IMG/VR virus record: IMGVR_UViG_3300009149_009958
Coordinates: 1-27,246 of that record
Reading direction: 5' to 3' (one strand)
Length of the DNA: 27,246 nt
Origin: a virus
Of the stretch, positions 14,019 through 22,005 are shown one piece after another. The translations under genes and the position numbers were made by a program. The notes under the pieces were generated by a model. It ran no database searches and was not told the DNA's origin. It saw only the letters and a program-made list of their open reading frames with translations. Numbering within the stretch: the stretch's first letter is position 1; each line of letters begins with the position of its first letter.

Positions 14019-16597
14019 TATGTGTTCGTCCTCCAGGCCCCGCTGGAGTAGACATAGATATCCCCGGAGCCTGCACCTTTTATCTTGATGCTGCCCTCGG
14101 TACCCGCTGCCGAAGTCAGAAAGATAAAACCTCCGTCGGTAGAGGGGTAATGGTATTTAGCGTAAACGCTGTGGAAGCGGCGGTTGCTGGCCCCCAGCGT
14201 CCAGGAGCCGTCGTTCTTCGATACGATGGACTGCGTTTCAACATAGTCCCACATGTCCAGCCTCAAGTGCCCGCTGGTATCAATATAGAGCTGGGCGGAA
14301 TGTGCTCCCCCGGAGTCCTTGAGGGTTAGCTTGCCGCCGGTGATGGTTACGCCGGCGGTGGCATCGATGTCCACCCCGCTTTCGCTGTACCAGTGCCCGC
14401 TCACCACAACACTGCTCGTGAGCTTGATGTGGCCTGAGCTTATATCCGTGGCTCTGACTCTCTGATAGGTGGCCCCGTTGGGTAAATCGTCCAGGTTCTT
14501 GCCGCTGAAGTGGTCGACATCGGGGCTGCTGCAGGTATGAAAGCCTGTAACATCGGCGCCGCTCTCTACGCCACCAAGTTTGCCCTGCTCCGTAGAGGTG
14601 TATTTCTTATAGGTGGCATCCTCGACCGTTGAGGATAGCTTGATATGGCCTGATGATATGTCGGTCAGGAGGACTTTGCCGTAGCTTTCCCCTTCCGCTA
14701 TGTCGTCTAGACCCCCCAAACATTCCGCCAGGAGAATGTGCCCCGCAGATATATCGGTCACCGCTACCCTGCCGTAAAGCGCTCCATCCGCTATGTCGTC
14801 GATGTCCCCGGCGGCCTCCGAGAGCAGGACCTTGCCAGCGTCCAGCACGGCAGCCAGTGTCCTGCCGTAAGTCGCTCCGTCGGCGAGGTCGTCCAAATCG
14901 GACGGCGGGACGCCGGTGTCCCACAGATTGACGCCGCCCTCCGCCAAATCGTCCGTGCTGCCGGCGCACTCCGATAGCTTGATATGCCCGGCTTCAATAT
15001 CGGTCTTCGCTACCCTGGCGTAAACCGGACCGTCGGGAATGTCGTCGAGATCGGCATCGCCCGGCATCCTGGTCGTCGGGTCATAGCCTGTCGCAAAAAC
15101 ACACTGGTCCGAGAGCTTTATCTTGCCAGCCTCGAGCTGGGTTGAGAGGACCCTTTGATAGGTGGCTCCCTCCGGAATGTCGTCGAGGCTATTACCAGCA
15201 AGGTCGAACTTGGCCGTCGGGTCATAGCCTGCCTTGTAAAAGATATTCTCGTCCAGCTTAACCTGGCCGGCGTCGAGGTGGAGGCTTTTAACCCGGGCAT
15301 AGGTCTCCCCGTCGGGGAGGTTATCCAGGTTATCGCCTATTTGAGAGAGGTCGACATTGCCGTCCGGGTCGAGCCAGACCATGTCGAGGTTCTCGGCCTG
15401 GATGTTCTCGGCATAAAGGTCTTTGACCTTCAAGCGGGTAAAATACTCCTCGAGCTCATCGGTGCTGGAGAGTCCCAGACTTGCGAGCACCTTTCTGACA
15501 TTCGTCCAGGAGCCGAAGCTGAAGGTCATCCGCCAGAGCGGGCTGCCAGCAGTGTAGCGGCGGGTAAGGGAACCCAGGGTACCTATCCTGAAGTCATTCT
15601 CCCGCTCATCGGTTACCTTCACATAGTCGAAGACCTCGGCGCCGGCATTCAGGGGGACGCTGGCATCTCCTGCCTCGCTCCAGAGCCGGTGCCCGGCCAG
15701 GATAGCCCCGGCAATACTGGCCGCCTGGGCATCGCTCTCAAGCCTCATCTGCTCGTAGTCCCGCTTGGGCAGGAGCGCATAGGACTCGTTATCCTGGGCA
15801 TGCCCGGAATACTGGGGCTCGTCGTCGGGCTGGCTCATGACCACGATGTAATTCGGGACGACCAGCCGGTGCCGGTAAGCTTTAGAGAAAAAGGTGTGCC
15901 CGCTCTCAAGGCTGTATTCATAATCGTAGACTGCCCCGGTGGTAACGGGCTCAAAGATATGGACGCTGCCGTCGGCCCCGGCCCGCATCACGCACTTCGT
16001 GTAAGAAAGCAGCCGCCGCACCGCCGCCAGGCGAGAGCCTCCGACATATATCCGGAAGCTGTCTCTCGGCTTGAGGGAGTCAATCAGGCCGTCCTCGCTG
16101 TCCCAGGCTACCTCATAGGCGGCGCAGTGATTAAAGCAGGCCAGGGTGGCCCCCAGGATTTCACCTGAGAGCGTCTTGACTGTCTTAACATCGGCGGAGG
16201 TTGGAATATAGCTCGTGCTGGCTTTATCGTCGGCCATCAGGTTCGGTATGCCGGCCAGCTCAAGGATGCAGTCCAGCTTACCGGGGGATGAGTTGAATTT
16301 CTGGCTCATCACCCATAGGGGGGCACAGGCGGAGTACTCCTCGCCGGCGGTGGTGACGGCTCCGTAGCTTATAACCGCCTGGTAGCCCTTGAGGTCGAGG
16401 GAGGTCAGCGCCCCGTCGGAATTGTCTAACTTGAGCTCAGCCCGCTGGGTATACGGCTCCTCGGTGTGCTTTATGTCAAGTATGCGGTCCCGGGTGTAAG
16501 TATAAGAGCTTACCCCGTGGGTTAAGACAACCTTGACCAGGGCATCGATGGACGCTGCCTTTTGCGCTGCCTTAAGGGTCTCGGTGAGGGTTCTCAC
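14018..16597 (-). CDS. Phage tail/baseplate protein with seven internal repeats
   Basis: An 859-residue protein with a GTG start at 16597 behind GAGG. Residues about 1-400 are a mixed beta region resembling phage baseplate hub or tail-associated proteins (YTYTRDRILDIKHTEEPYTQ, then AELKLDNSDGALTSLDLKGY). Residues about 425-755 hold seven copies of a segment with consensus DIxDGxxYxRVxxTDIxAGHIKLS, spaced roughly 30-55 residues, of the kind that builds trimeric tail-fibre shafts. The C-terminus (SAAGTEGSIKIKGAGSGDIY) looks like a beta-structured tip. It is the last large structural gene. A baseplate/tail fibre role is likely; the exact part is inference. Confidence 0.72.
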   Translation of the reverse strand: MRTLTETLKAAQKAASIDALVKVVLTHGVSSYTYTRDRILDIKHTEEPYTQRAELKLDNSDGALTSLDLKGYQAVISYGAVTTAGEEYSACAPLWVMSQKFNSSPGKLDCILELAGIPNLMADDKASTSYIPTSADVKTVKTLSGEILGATLACFNHCAAYEVAWDSEDGLIDSLKPRDSFRIYVGGSRLAAVRRLLSYTKCVMRAGADGSVHIFEPVTTGAVYDYEYSLESGHTFFSKAYRHRLVVPNYIVVMSQPDDEPQYSGHAQDNESYALLPKRDYEQMRLESDAQAASIAGAILAGHRLWSEAGDASVPLNAGAEVFDYVKVTDERENDFRIGTLGSLTRRYTAGSPLWRMTFSFGSWTNVRKVLASLGLSSTDELEEYFTRLKVKDLYAENIQAENLDMVWLDPDGNVDLSQIGDNLDNLPDGETYARVKSLHLDAGQVKLDENIFYKAGYDPTAKFDLAGNSLDDIPEGATYQRVLSTQLEAGKIKLSDQCVFATGYDPTTRMPGDADLDDIPDGPVYARVAKTDIEAGHIKLSECAGSTDDLAEGGVNLWDTGVPPSDLDDLADGATYGRTLAAVLDAGKVLLSEAAGDIDDIADGALYGRVAVTDISAGHILLAECLGGLDDIAEGESYGKVLLTDISSGHIKLSSTVEDATYKKYTSTEQGKLGGVESGADVTGFHTCSSPDVDHFSGKNLDDLPNGATYQRVRATDISSGHIKLTSSVVVSGHWYSESGVDIDATAGVTITGGKLTLKDSGGAHSAQLYIDTSGHLRLDMWDYVETQSIVSKNDGSWTLGASNRRFHSVYAKYHYPSTDGGFIFLTSAAGTEGSIKIKGAGSGDIYVYSSGAWRTNT

Positions 16598-16677
16598 TTA
16601 TTGCCTCGCTTAATTTTTTTCAGGGAAACAAATCACGAGCGCACTCCCGTGGGGAAGCGGTATTTAGCTACGATTTG

Positions 16678-16730
16678 TTTTGCGCTTTAGCGCAAATACT
16701 TAATGTATTATTTCTCATCCCCTCCCCTCC
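16678..16730 (-). repeat. Repeated leader element, copy A (degenerate)
   Basis: TTTGCGC-TTTA-GCGCAAA palindrome (16679-16696) plus an AATACxxAATGTATT segment, shared with copies at 23035 and 24059. Here it overlaps the 3' end of the membrane-protein gene and lies 81 bases before the tail protein start. The second palindrome has decayed in this copy. Confidence 0.7.
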
Positions 16731-16986
16731 CGTTTTGCACCGAAGGTGCAAATTTCTGGCCTTCGATGTACTCCTTCCCCCAGAAGAAGTGGCCGAAGAT
16801 AAAGCCGGTGGTGAAGACGCCCATTATTTCGAGCACCCTTATCCAGTCGAAGTGGTGCCCCAGCGCCACGCCGGCGGCCACCAGGCCGATGATCCAGACG
16901 AACTCGGCCTTGTGCCACAGGTCCCGGGTGATATAGGTCCAGGGGCGGCCCCCGATTCTCGACCAGAGCTCCCGGTAGAGGTTCAT
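16708..16986 (-). CDS. Small membrane protein, holin-like
   Basis: A 92-residue protein with two hydrophobic segments, AEFVWIIGLVAAGVALG near residues 27-43 and LEIMGVFTTGFIFGHFFWG near 52-70, separated by a short loop and ending in a charged tail. Two short transmembrane helices in a small protein among phage structural genes fit a holin or a membrane-anchoring tail chaperone; no lysin is visible next to it. The ATG at 16986 follows GGGAGGCAAC and overlaps the previous stop (ATGA). A perfect hairpin TTTGCACC-TTC-GGTGCAAA lies within its 3' coding end. Confidence 0.62.
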   Translation of the reverse strand: MNLYRELWSRIGGRPWTYITRDLWHKAEFVWIIGLVAAGVALGHHFDWIRVLEIMGVFTTGFIFGHFFWGKEYIEGQKFAPSVQNGRGGDEK

Positions 16987-17129
16987 TTGTTGCCTCCCTG
17001 ACGGTCTCCCCTCTCCCGCTTCAGGGCCTCGAGGCCCAACTTGAGTGCGGTGAGTGCGTCCGGGTCAACCTGGAAGACATTCTGCTTGACTTTCCATTCC
17101 AGGATTTCGATAGCTTCTTCTCTGGTCAT
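16983..17129 (-). CDS. Small hypothetical phage protein (48 aa)
   Basis: Encodes MTREEAIEILEWKVKQNVFQ and a helical second half (DPDALTALKLGLEALKRERG). Two amphipathic helices, no family recognised, although the TREEAIxxL-type start is common in tiny phage genes. The ATG at 17129 follows AGAGGAGAG. It overlaps the next gene by four bases (ATGA). Confidence 0.62.
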   Translation of the reverse strand: MTREEAIEILEWKVKQNVFQVDPDALTALKLGLEALKRERGDRQGGNK

Positions 17130-17145
17130 TCTCTCCTCTCTCCCC

Positions 17146-18423
17146 TCATTCGTTATAGAGCTGGCTGGAGCGTATGCGGTTGCGCCTTCCCAGCCTCTTC
17201 AGCCTGTCCTTGAAGGTCTCGAGCCTGCTCTTAGCCCGGGAGGCGAAGGACTTCGAAAGGTTGCTATACTGGGCGGCGCTCGCCTGGTGTCGGCCCGCCT
17301 CGCTCAGGAAAGGCTTCGTCGTGGCGATGTAATGGGAGGCGGTGGTCAGATAAGCCTGCCTCTTCCTGTTAAACTCCCTCGCCTGGCTGGTAAGAGCCAG
17401 GGCGCTGCCGGTATAGCGGCTCCCCGCCTCAAGGTTGGCGTCACGCTTCTTAGAAAGCTCCGAGGCGGCAGAAAGCTCCCGGCCGGCGCCGTCGAGGTTT
17501 CGGGCGGCTTCACTTAAGAAGTCGTCTGCCTGGCGGTTATAGCCCTGGGCAATCCCGGTCTCCCTCTCGGCGTATTCCGCCCACTTCCCCGCGGCATCGC
17601 CTCCGATGTTGACGGTATTGATGAGGTCGCCGCCGGTACCCAGGTCGGCTGCTGCCAGGGTGAGGCGGGCCGGTATGGACGCCAGGGCGGTCTCCGCGTC
17701 GGAAAGGTTAGCAACGGCGGCGTCTATCCTGGCCTGGGCGCTGGTTAAATAGGTCCCGATGGCTTCATCTATGGAGCCGGCGCCGACAGCGATAGCGGCG
17801 GCAACGGCCGCCGATGCCTTGTCAACCTCAGCGGCGGCACCGGTGAGCTTCGTTGCTATCTCGCTATCGACATCGGCCGCAGCGGAGAGGCTGGTTTCGG
17901 CCTTGGTAACCTGACCGGCAACCCGGGCCAGGGCGGTAGAGGCACTCTCGAGGGCAGCCTGGGCCAGCTCGACCAGGGAGTGGTCGGCGTAGGCCTCCAG
18001 GGCGTAGCCCGCCGCCCCCGCGGTAACGATGTCCTCGTGCTTCGTGGGAATAGTGGAGCCGAGGGCGTTCAGGACATGCATCGTCCCGTAATATACCTGG
18101 CAGTTGCCGCCGTTGGGGGCGTCGCCGGTGATTAAGGTCAAGGTGTCCCCCCAGATGGAGAAGCGCTGGTACCTGATGGGAAACTCGTCCACCGGGTACT
18201 CGACCGCCTGCACCATGATGCGGTCTTCCAGGCTCGAGATACCAACCTCCCTCGAGCCGGCGGTGGTGGGGAGTAGAGCCATCGCCGGCAGGGGCACCCT
18301 CTCCGACAGTTCCTTAACGGCACGCTCGATGTGCCGGGTCAGCTCGTCATCCGACCACCGGTAAGGGGAGGTCTCGTCCTTCAGGTCCCGCCTCACCAGG
18401 GTTATCATATCGGTTAAATTCAT
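17146..18423 (-). CDS. Head-tail adaptor-like protein with helical extension
   Basis: A 425-residue protein. Residues about 1-140 (MNLTDMITLVRRDLKDETSP, then YRWSDDELTRHIERAVKELS) resemble phage adaptor or connector proteins that sit between portal and tail. Residues about 145-425 are Ala/Ser-rich helix: a first run of alanine-rich heptads, then a 14- to 16-residue pattern of YNRQADDFLSEA-type segments, ending in a basic tip (RLKRLGRRNRIRSSQ). The extension is far longer than a normal adaptor and suggests a trimeric coiled-coil shaft. The ATG overlaps the TGA of the giant repeat gene (ATGA). Adaptor role by position and similarity; the extension has no known role. Confidence 0.65.
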   Translation of the reverse strand: MNLTDMITLVRRDLKDETSPYRWSDDELTRHIERAVKELSERVPLPAMALLPTTAGSREVGISSLEDRIMVQAVEYPVDEFPIRYQRFSIWGDTLTLITGDAPNGGNCQVYYGTMHVLNALGSTIPTKHEDIVTAGAAGYALEAYADHSLVELAQAALESASTALARVAGQVTKAETSLSAAADVDSEIATKLTGAAAEVDKASAAVAAAIAVGAGSIDEAIGTYLTSAQARIDAAVANLSDAETALASIPARLTLAAADLGTGGDLINTVNIGGDAAGKWAEYAERETGIAQGYNRQADDFLSEAARNLDGAGRELSAASELSKKRDANLEAGSRYTGSALALTSQAREFNRKRQAYLTTASHYIATTKPFLSEAGRHQASAAQYSNLSKSFASRAKSRLETFKDRLKRLGRRNRIRSSQLYNE

Positions 18424-21400
18424 ATGCTCACCTTCCCTCCGGGCGGCAGCCTCATTCCCCCGCCCTTAGCGGCGTGGCTCAGGAGGGCGGCGTAGCGGTC
18501 CTCGCCCTCGCCGGTCTCCGCTTTAACCAGGGCAGCCAGAAGCGATATGAGCGCCTCCGCCCCGCTGCCGCTATCGACCATGACCAGGCCTTTAGCAAGC
18601 AAGGCGTCCGCCCCGCTGCCGCTATCGGTCTTTATCAAGTTTGCCAGAAGCGATATAAGGACTTCAGTCCCGCTGCCGGCTTCGCTCCCGGCCAACGCCG
18701 CTAACAATGATAGCACGGCGTCCGTTCCGCTGCCGGCTTCAGCCCTTGCCAGACCGGCTAATAGAGATAAGGCCTCAGCCCCGCTGCCAGTTTCAGCCAG
18801 GCTAAATAGAGCCGCCAGAACCCGGGCGTCCGTGCCGGCTCCCGTATCCTGGGCGGCAGCCGCAAAGAGAAGGCCGGCAAGCTCGGCGGCAGCTCCCGTA
18901 TCCCCGGCCGCCAGGGCCCCCAGCACCGACAGCGCTGCCTCGAGCCCGCTTCCCGCCTCGCTCGACAGGGCAAGGGCTCTATCACGCAAAGCCTCAAGCC
19001 CGCTGCCAGTCTCAGCTCCGGCCAGGGCGGCCAGCAGTGATGCCAGGCTGTCGCTCCCCGAGCCTGCCTCTGCCCGAACTAAAGCCCCCAGAAGCGAGAG
19101 CACTGCCTCACTCCCTGAACCAACCTCTGCCCTAGTCAAGGCGGCCAACAGTGATGCCAGGCTGTCAACCCCGGTGCCGCTATCAGCCCGGCTTAAAATT
19201 CCAAGCATTGATATGAGCGCCTCGAGCCCGCTGCCAGTTTCGTCCCCGGCGAGCTCTCCCAGGAGCGATAGAAGACTGTCGGCTCCGCTGCCGGCTTCAG
19301 CCCTTGCCAGACCGGCTAATAGAGATAAAGCCTCACTTCCGCTGCCTGCCTCAGCCCCAATGAGGGAAGCCGCTGCCGAGAGCAAAGCCTCAACCCCGGA
19401 ACCGCTATCAGCCCTTGCGAGAGCCCCCAGGAGTGACACCAGGGTGTCTACCCCGCCACCGGTATCGTTAGTAGCAGCCAGCAAAGCGGATAGCAAAGCA
19501 AAGGCCTCGAGCCCGCTTCCCGCCTCGCTCGACAGGGCGAGGGCTCTATCGAGTAAAGCCTCGGCTCCCGAGCCGGTCTCGCTCTTCAATAGCTGGGCCA
19601 GTAACGCCGCACTGGCATCTATCCCCGAACCGCTATCAGAGCGGAGGAGCACATTGGCATATTTAATCAGCTCAGCCAGGGCATCCAACCCGGCGCCTGC
19701 TTCAGTTGAAGCCAGAATTGCCAGAATAAGGCTGGTTTCAGTTCCCAGGCCGGTATCCGCTTTTATAATGCTGGCAAGCTGACCGACCTTCGAGTCCGCG
19801 CCGGCAGCAGTATCAGCCCTGAGCAGGGCGGCTACCAGGGCGGAGGTATCCCCACCGGAGCCTGTCTCGGTATCAAGCAGTGCCGATATAATCAAGCCGG
19901 CTTCAACGCCGGCACCGGCCTCGGCTAACACAATCGCCCTGGCAAGTAACGCTTCTACCCCGGAGCCGGCCTCAGCCCCGGTCAGCGCAGCCAGGAACGA
20001 TAACCTGGCATCCACCCCTGAGCCGGCATCGCTTCTTGCAAGGGCGTTCAGCAGTGAGGTCAGGCTGTCACTCCCTGAACCTGCCTCTGCCCCGATGAGG
20101 GCGGCGGCTGCCGAGAGCAAAGCCTCAGCCCCTGAACCTGTCTCAGCCAGGGCAATGGCCCTACTGAGCAAAGCCTCAGCTCCCGAACCAGTCTCTGCCC
20201 CGGCCAGGGTGGCCAGAAGCGATGCCAGGCTATCAACTCCAGCACCGCTTTCAGCCTTGGTTAAAATTCCCAGAAGCGATGTCAAGTTATCAGCTCCAAC
20301 ACCGGCCTCAGCCTTGCTTAAAGCTGCCAGTAATGATGCCAGACTATCACTCCCTGAGCCTGCCTCTGCCTGAACCAAAGCCCCCAGCACTGAGAGCACT
20401 GCCTCAGCTCCCGAACCGGCCTCTGCCAGGGCAATAGCCCTACTCAGCAAAGCCTCAGCTCCTGAGCCAACCTCTGCCCCGCTTAAAATCCCCAGGAGCG
20501 CTGCCAGGGCGTCGGAGCCGGAGCCGGCCTGACTTGCGGCAATATCCCGCCCGGGCAGTGAATCTATGCCGCCGCCACTCTCCGCCCTGTTGAGTATCGC
20601 CTGAGCCTGGGCGAGGACATCGGAGCCTGAGCCGGTCTCGGTTCTTGCCTGGGCAGCGGCGGGAGCCGACGCTTCGGCACCCGAGCCGGTATCAGAAGAT
20701 TGACAGTCTTTATCCGTGGTAAAATCAATCTCAGCCCCATAGCTATAACCTGCTGAGTTATGGGCATAAGCTCTAGCGTAATATTTAGTTCCCTGGTCAA
20801 GCCCGGTCAGGCTTCTGGTAAAAGCTCCCGTGCCAAAGTCTCCGCTCTGGTCTTCATAGTCATCATAGGCTGTGCTGCCAGGGGCAACATTCCCCGGGTC
20901 TCCCTTGCTTGTCTTTCCGTAAACTATCCCTCTATGGTCAGCATTTGCTCCACCTGTGGCTGTGATATTGCCGTTACCTGTAGCCGTGGCTACTCCTACA
21001 CTGGAGGCTGCCTGAGTGGTGACTGTGGGGGCTACTACTGGTAGTGTGTAATCAACCTCTACGTAAACCTGACTGCACTTACAACTTCCTCCATAAGCCC
21101 CCTGAGACAACCCTACCTGTAAAGATGTGAGGTCAGCCCAAGTCCAGGCAAGCCCTGTTTTAGGATTCAAAGTTTTTTGCTCGCTATAGTCATCCCAACT
21201 AGCGCCTACATTCCCAACCCTAGTCCCAGTATAGGGAGAACCTCCAGCTACATAATAAGGTGTAAATTCTCCGTAATACCACGTTCCATTCATGTCAGCG
21301 TGAAAACCATATTCTCTATAATGGAACTTGATATAATTGATGACTCCTGACCCAGAGGGGCTAGTTAGGTTGTATACATCAGTATTTGAGACGTGACCAC

Positions 21401-21551
21401 CACTGATAACATAGGTTGTGGCGTCATCAGGAGAAGCCTCATCTACTTGCTCAAAATTATGGAGCGGGTCTGCCGCATGATAACTACCGTTATAGTAGCC
21501 ATTTTGAGTGAATAAACCGGCGCCATTCGGTCTTAGGTATTCTTTAACCAT
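18420..21551 (-). CDS. Giant repeat-rich phage fibre protein
   Basis: About 1043 residues. Residues about 1-175 form a beta-rich domain with a DFxxY-like lectin look (NGTWYYGEFTPYYVAGGSPY). Residues about 176-285 resemble a fibronectin type III-like domain (LTGLDQGTKYYARAYAHNSA). From about residue 288 to the end there are some forty degenerate repeats of 17-20 residues with consensus AExGSGxDxLxSLLxAL. The GxGxDxL core recalls half of an RTX calcium-binding turn. The start is put at ATG 21551, overlapping the upstream TGA as TGATG; a GTG nine bases earlier is an alternative. A host-binding or virion-surface fibre is likely; function not proven. Confidence 0.7.
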   Translation of the reverse strand: MVKEYLRPNGAGLFTQNGYYNGSYHAADPLHNFEQVDEASPDDATTYVISGGHVSNTDVYNLTSPSGSGVINYIKFHYREYGFHADMNGTWYYGEFTPYYVAGGSPYTGTRVGNVGASWDDYSEQKTLNPKTGLAWTWADLTSLQVGLSQGAYGGSCKCSQVYVEVDYTLPVVAPTVTTQAASSVGVATATGNGNITATGGANADHRGIVYGKTSKGDPGNVAPGSTAYDDYEDQSGDFGTGAFTRSLTGLDQGTKYYARAYAHNSAGYSYGAEIDFTTDKDCQSSDTGSGAEASAPAAAQARTETGSGSDVLAQAQAILNRAESGGGIDSLPGRDIAASQAGSGSDALAALLGILSGAEVGSGAEALLSRAIALAEAGSGAEAVLSVLGALVQAEAGSGSDSLASLLAALSKAEAGVGADNLTSLLGILTKAESGAGVDSLASLLATLAGAETGSGAEALLSRAIALAETGSGAEALLSAAAALIGAEAGSGSDSLTSLLNALARSDAGSGVDARLSFLAALTGAEAGSGVEALLARAIVLAEAGAGVEAGLIISALLDTETGSGGDTSALVAALLRADTAAGADSKVGQLASIIKADTGLGTETSLILAILASTEAGAGLDALAELIKYANVLLRSDSGSGIDASAALLAQLLKSETGSGAEALLDRALALSSEAGSGLEAFALLSALLAATNDTGGGVDTLVSLLGALARADSGSGVEALLSAAASLIGAEAGSGSEALSLLAGLARAEAGSGADSLLSLLGELAGDETGSGLEALISMLGILSRADSGTGVDSLASLLAALTRAEVGSGSEAVLSLLGALVRAEAGSGSDSLASLLAALAGAETGSGLEALRDRALALSSEAGSGLEAALSVLGALAAGDTGAAAELAGLLFAAAAQDTGAGTDARVLAALFSLAETGSGAEALSLLAGLARAEAGSGTDAVLSLLAALAGSEAGSGTEVLISLLANLIKTDSGSGADALLAKGLVMVDSGSGAEALISLLAALVKAETGEGEDRYAALLSHAAKGGGMRLPPGGKVSI
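18445..20700 (-). repeat. About forty degenerate 51-60-bp coding repeats
   Basis: DNA of the repeat tail of the giant fibre gene. Units of mostly 54 or 57 bases encode AExGSGxDxLxSLL-type segments. They differ by many synonymous changes, so they are old rather than freshly copied, but some neighbours are near identical (for example around 18740 and 19300, and around 20100 and 20160), showing continued exchange. Confidence 0.85.
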
Positions 21552-21928
21552 CAGCGCCACATCCCCGCAAGGGTGTCCATTAAAGTTTCTCCTTCAGGAG
21601 TGTATGCTCGACCAATAACTACATCACCTGCTGGACTTATTATGTCTCGTAATAAGCGAGAGCCTTTTCTTACTTCAACCTTAAATTCTTCCCTAGAGGA
21701 AAAGCCAAGCTCCTGTAGGTTCAACTCATCATTAGAAGTAAAGAACTCACCGAGGGAACTAAAACCCGACTTTCTTAAATCATCCATTAGCTTTTCCAGC
21801 AGCGGGGTGTGGTCTTCGGATATACCTTCATACCAGCCACCAGCGTGGAGTTGGCGGTGCGCCTCACGGTAGGCATCAACCGCCAGCCTGGCACTGAGAA
21901 CCCTGTCATTGTCCGATGCTTCAGCCAT
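21551..21928 (-). CDS. Hypothetical phage structural protein (125 aa)
   Basis: Begins MAEASDNDRVLSARLAVDAY and contains two alpha-helical halves and a strand region near the end (GDVVIGRAYTPEGETLMDTL). No family is recognised; the context between decoration/structural genes and the fibre gene suggests a tail or assembly role. The ATG at 21928 follows GGGGAGC, which lies in the 3' arm of a CCCCCGGGG palindrome. Its TGA overlaps the next start (TGATG). The DNA is less GC-rich than the genes further right. Confidence 0.65.
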   Translation of the reverse strand: MAEASDNDRVLSARLAVDAYREAHRQLHAGGWYEGISEDHTPLLEKLMDDLRKSGFSSLGEFFTSNDELNLQELGFSSREEFKVEVRKGSRLLRDIISPAGDVVIGRAYTPEGETLMDTLAGMWR

Positions 21929-21933
21929 TTACT

Positions 21934-21948
21934 GCTCCCCGGGGGAGC
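21934..21948 (-). promoter_or_regulatory. GC palindrome covering a ribosome-binding site
   Basis: GCTCCCC (21934-21940) and GGGGAGC (21942-21948) form an inverted repeat; on the minus strand GCTCCCCCGGGGAGC ends in the GGGGAG ribosome-binding site of the 125-residue gene. Similar CCCCCGGGG blocks precede ATG 10472 and ATG 13546. Confidence 0.5.
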
Positions 21949-22005
21949 GGAGTTTCCCCCGCCCCCCTGTTCTCGGTCTACCCTATGGAGTATTCCTGCA
22001 TGGGG

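Noticed and set aside
15155-16168. A 337-residue plus-strand open frame opposite the tail protein gene
   Set aside because: It is antisense to a clear repeat-containing protein and fits the high-GC open-frame effect.
18547-19782. Long plus-strand open frame through the giant repeat gene
   Set aside because: It is the antisense of the repeat tail: the repeated codons give a repeated antisense frame. It has no ribosome-binding site and no family resemblance.
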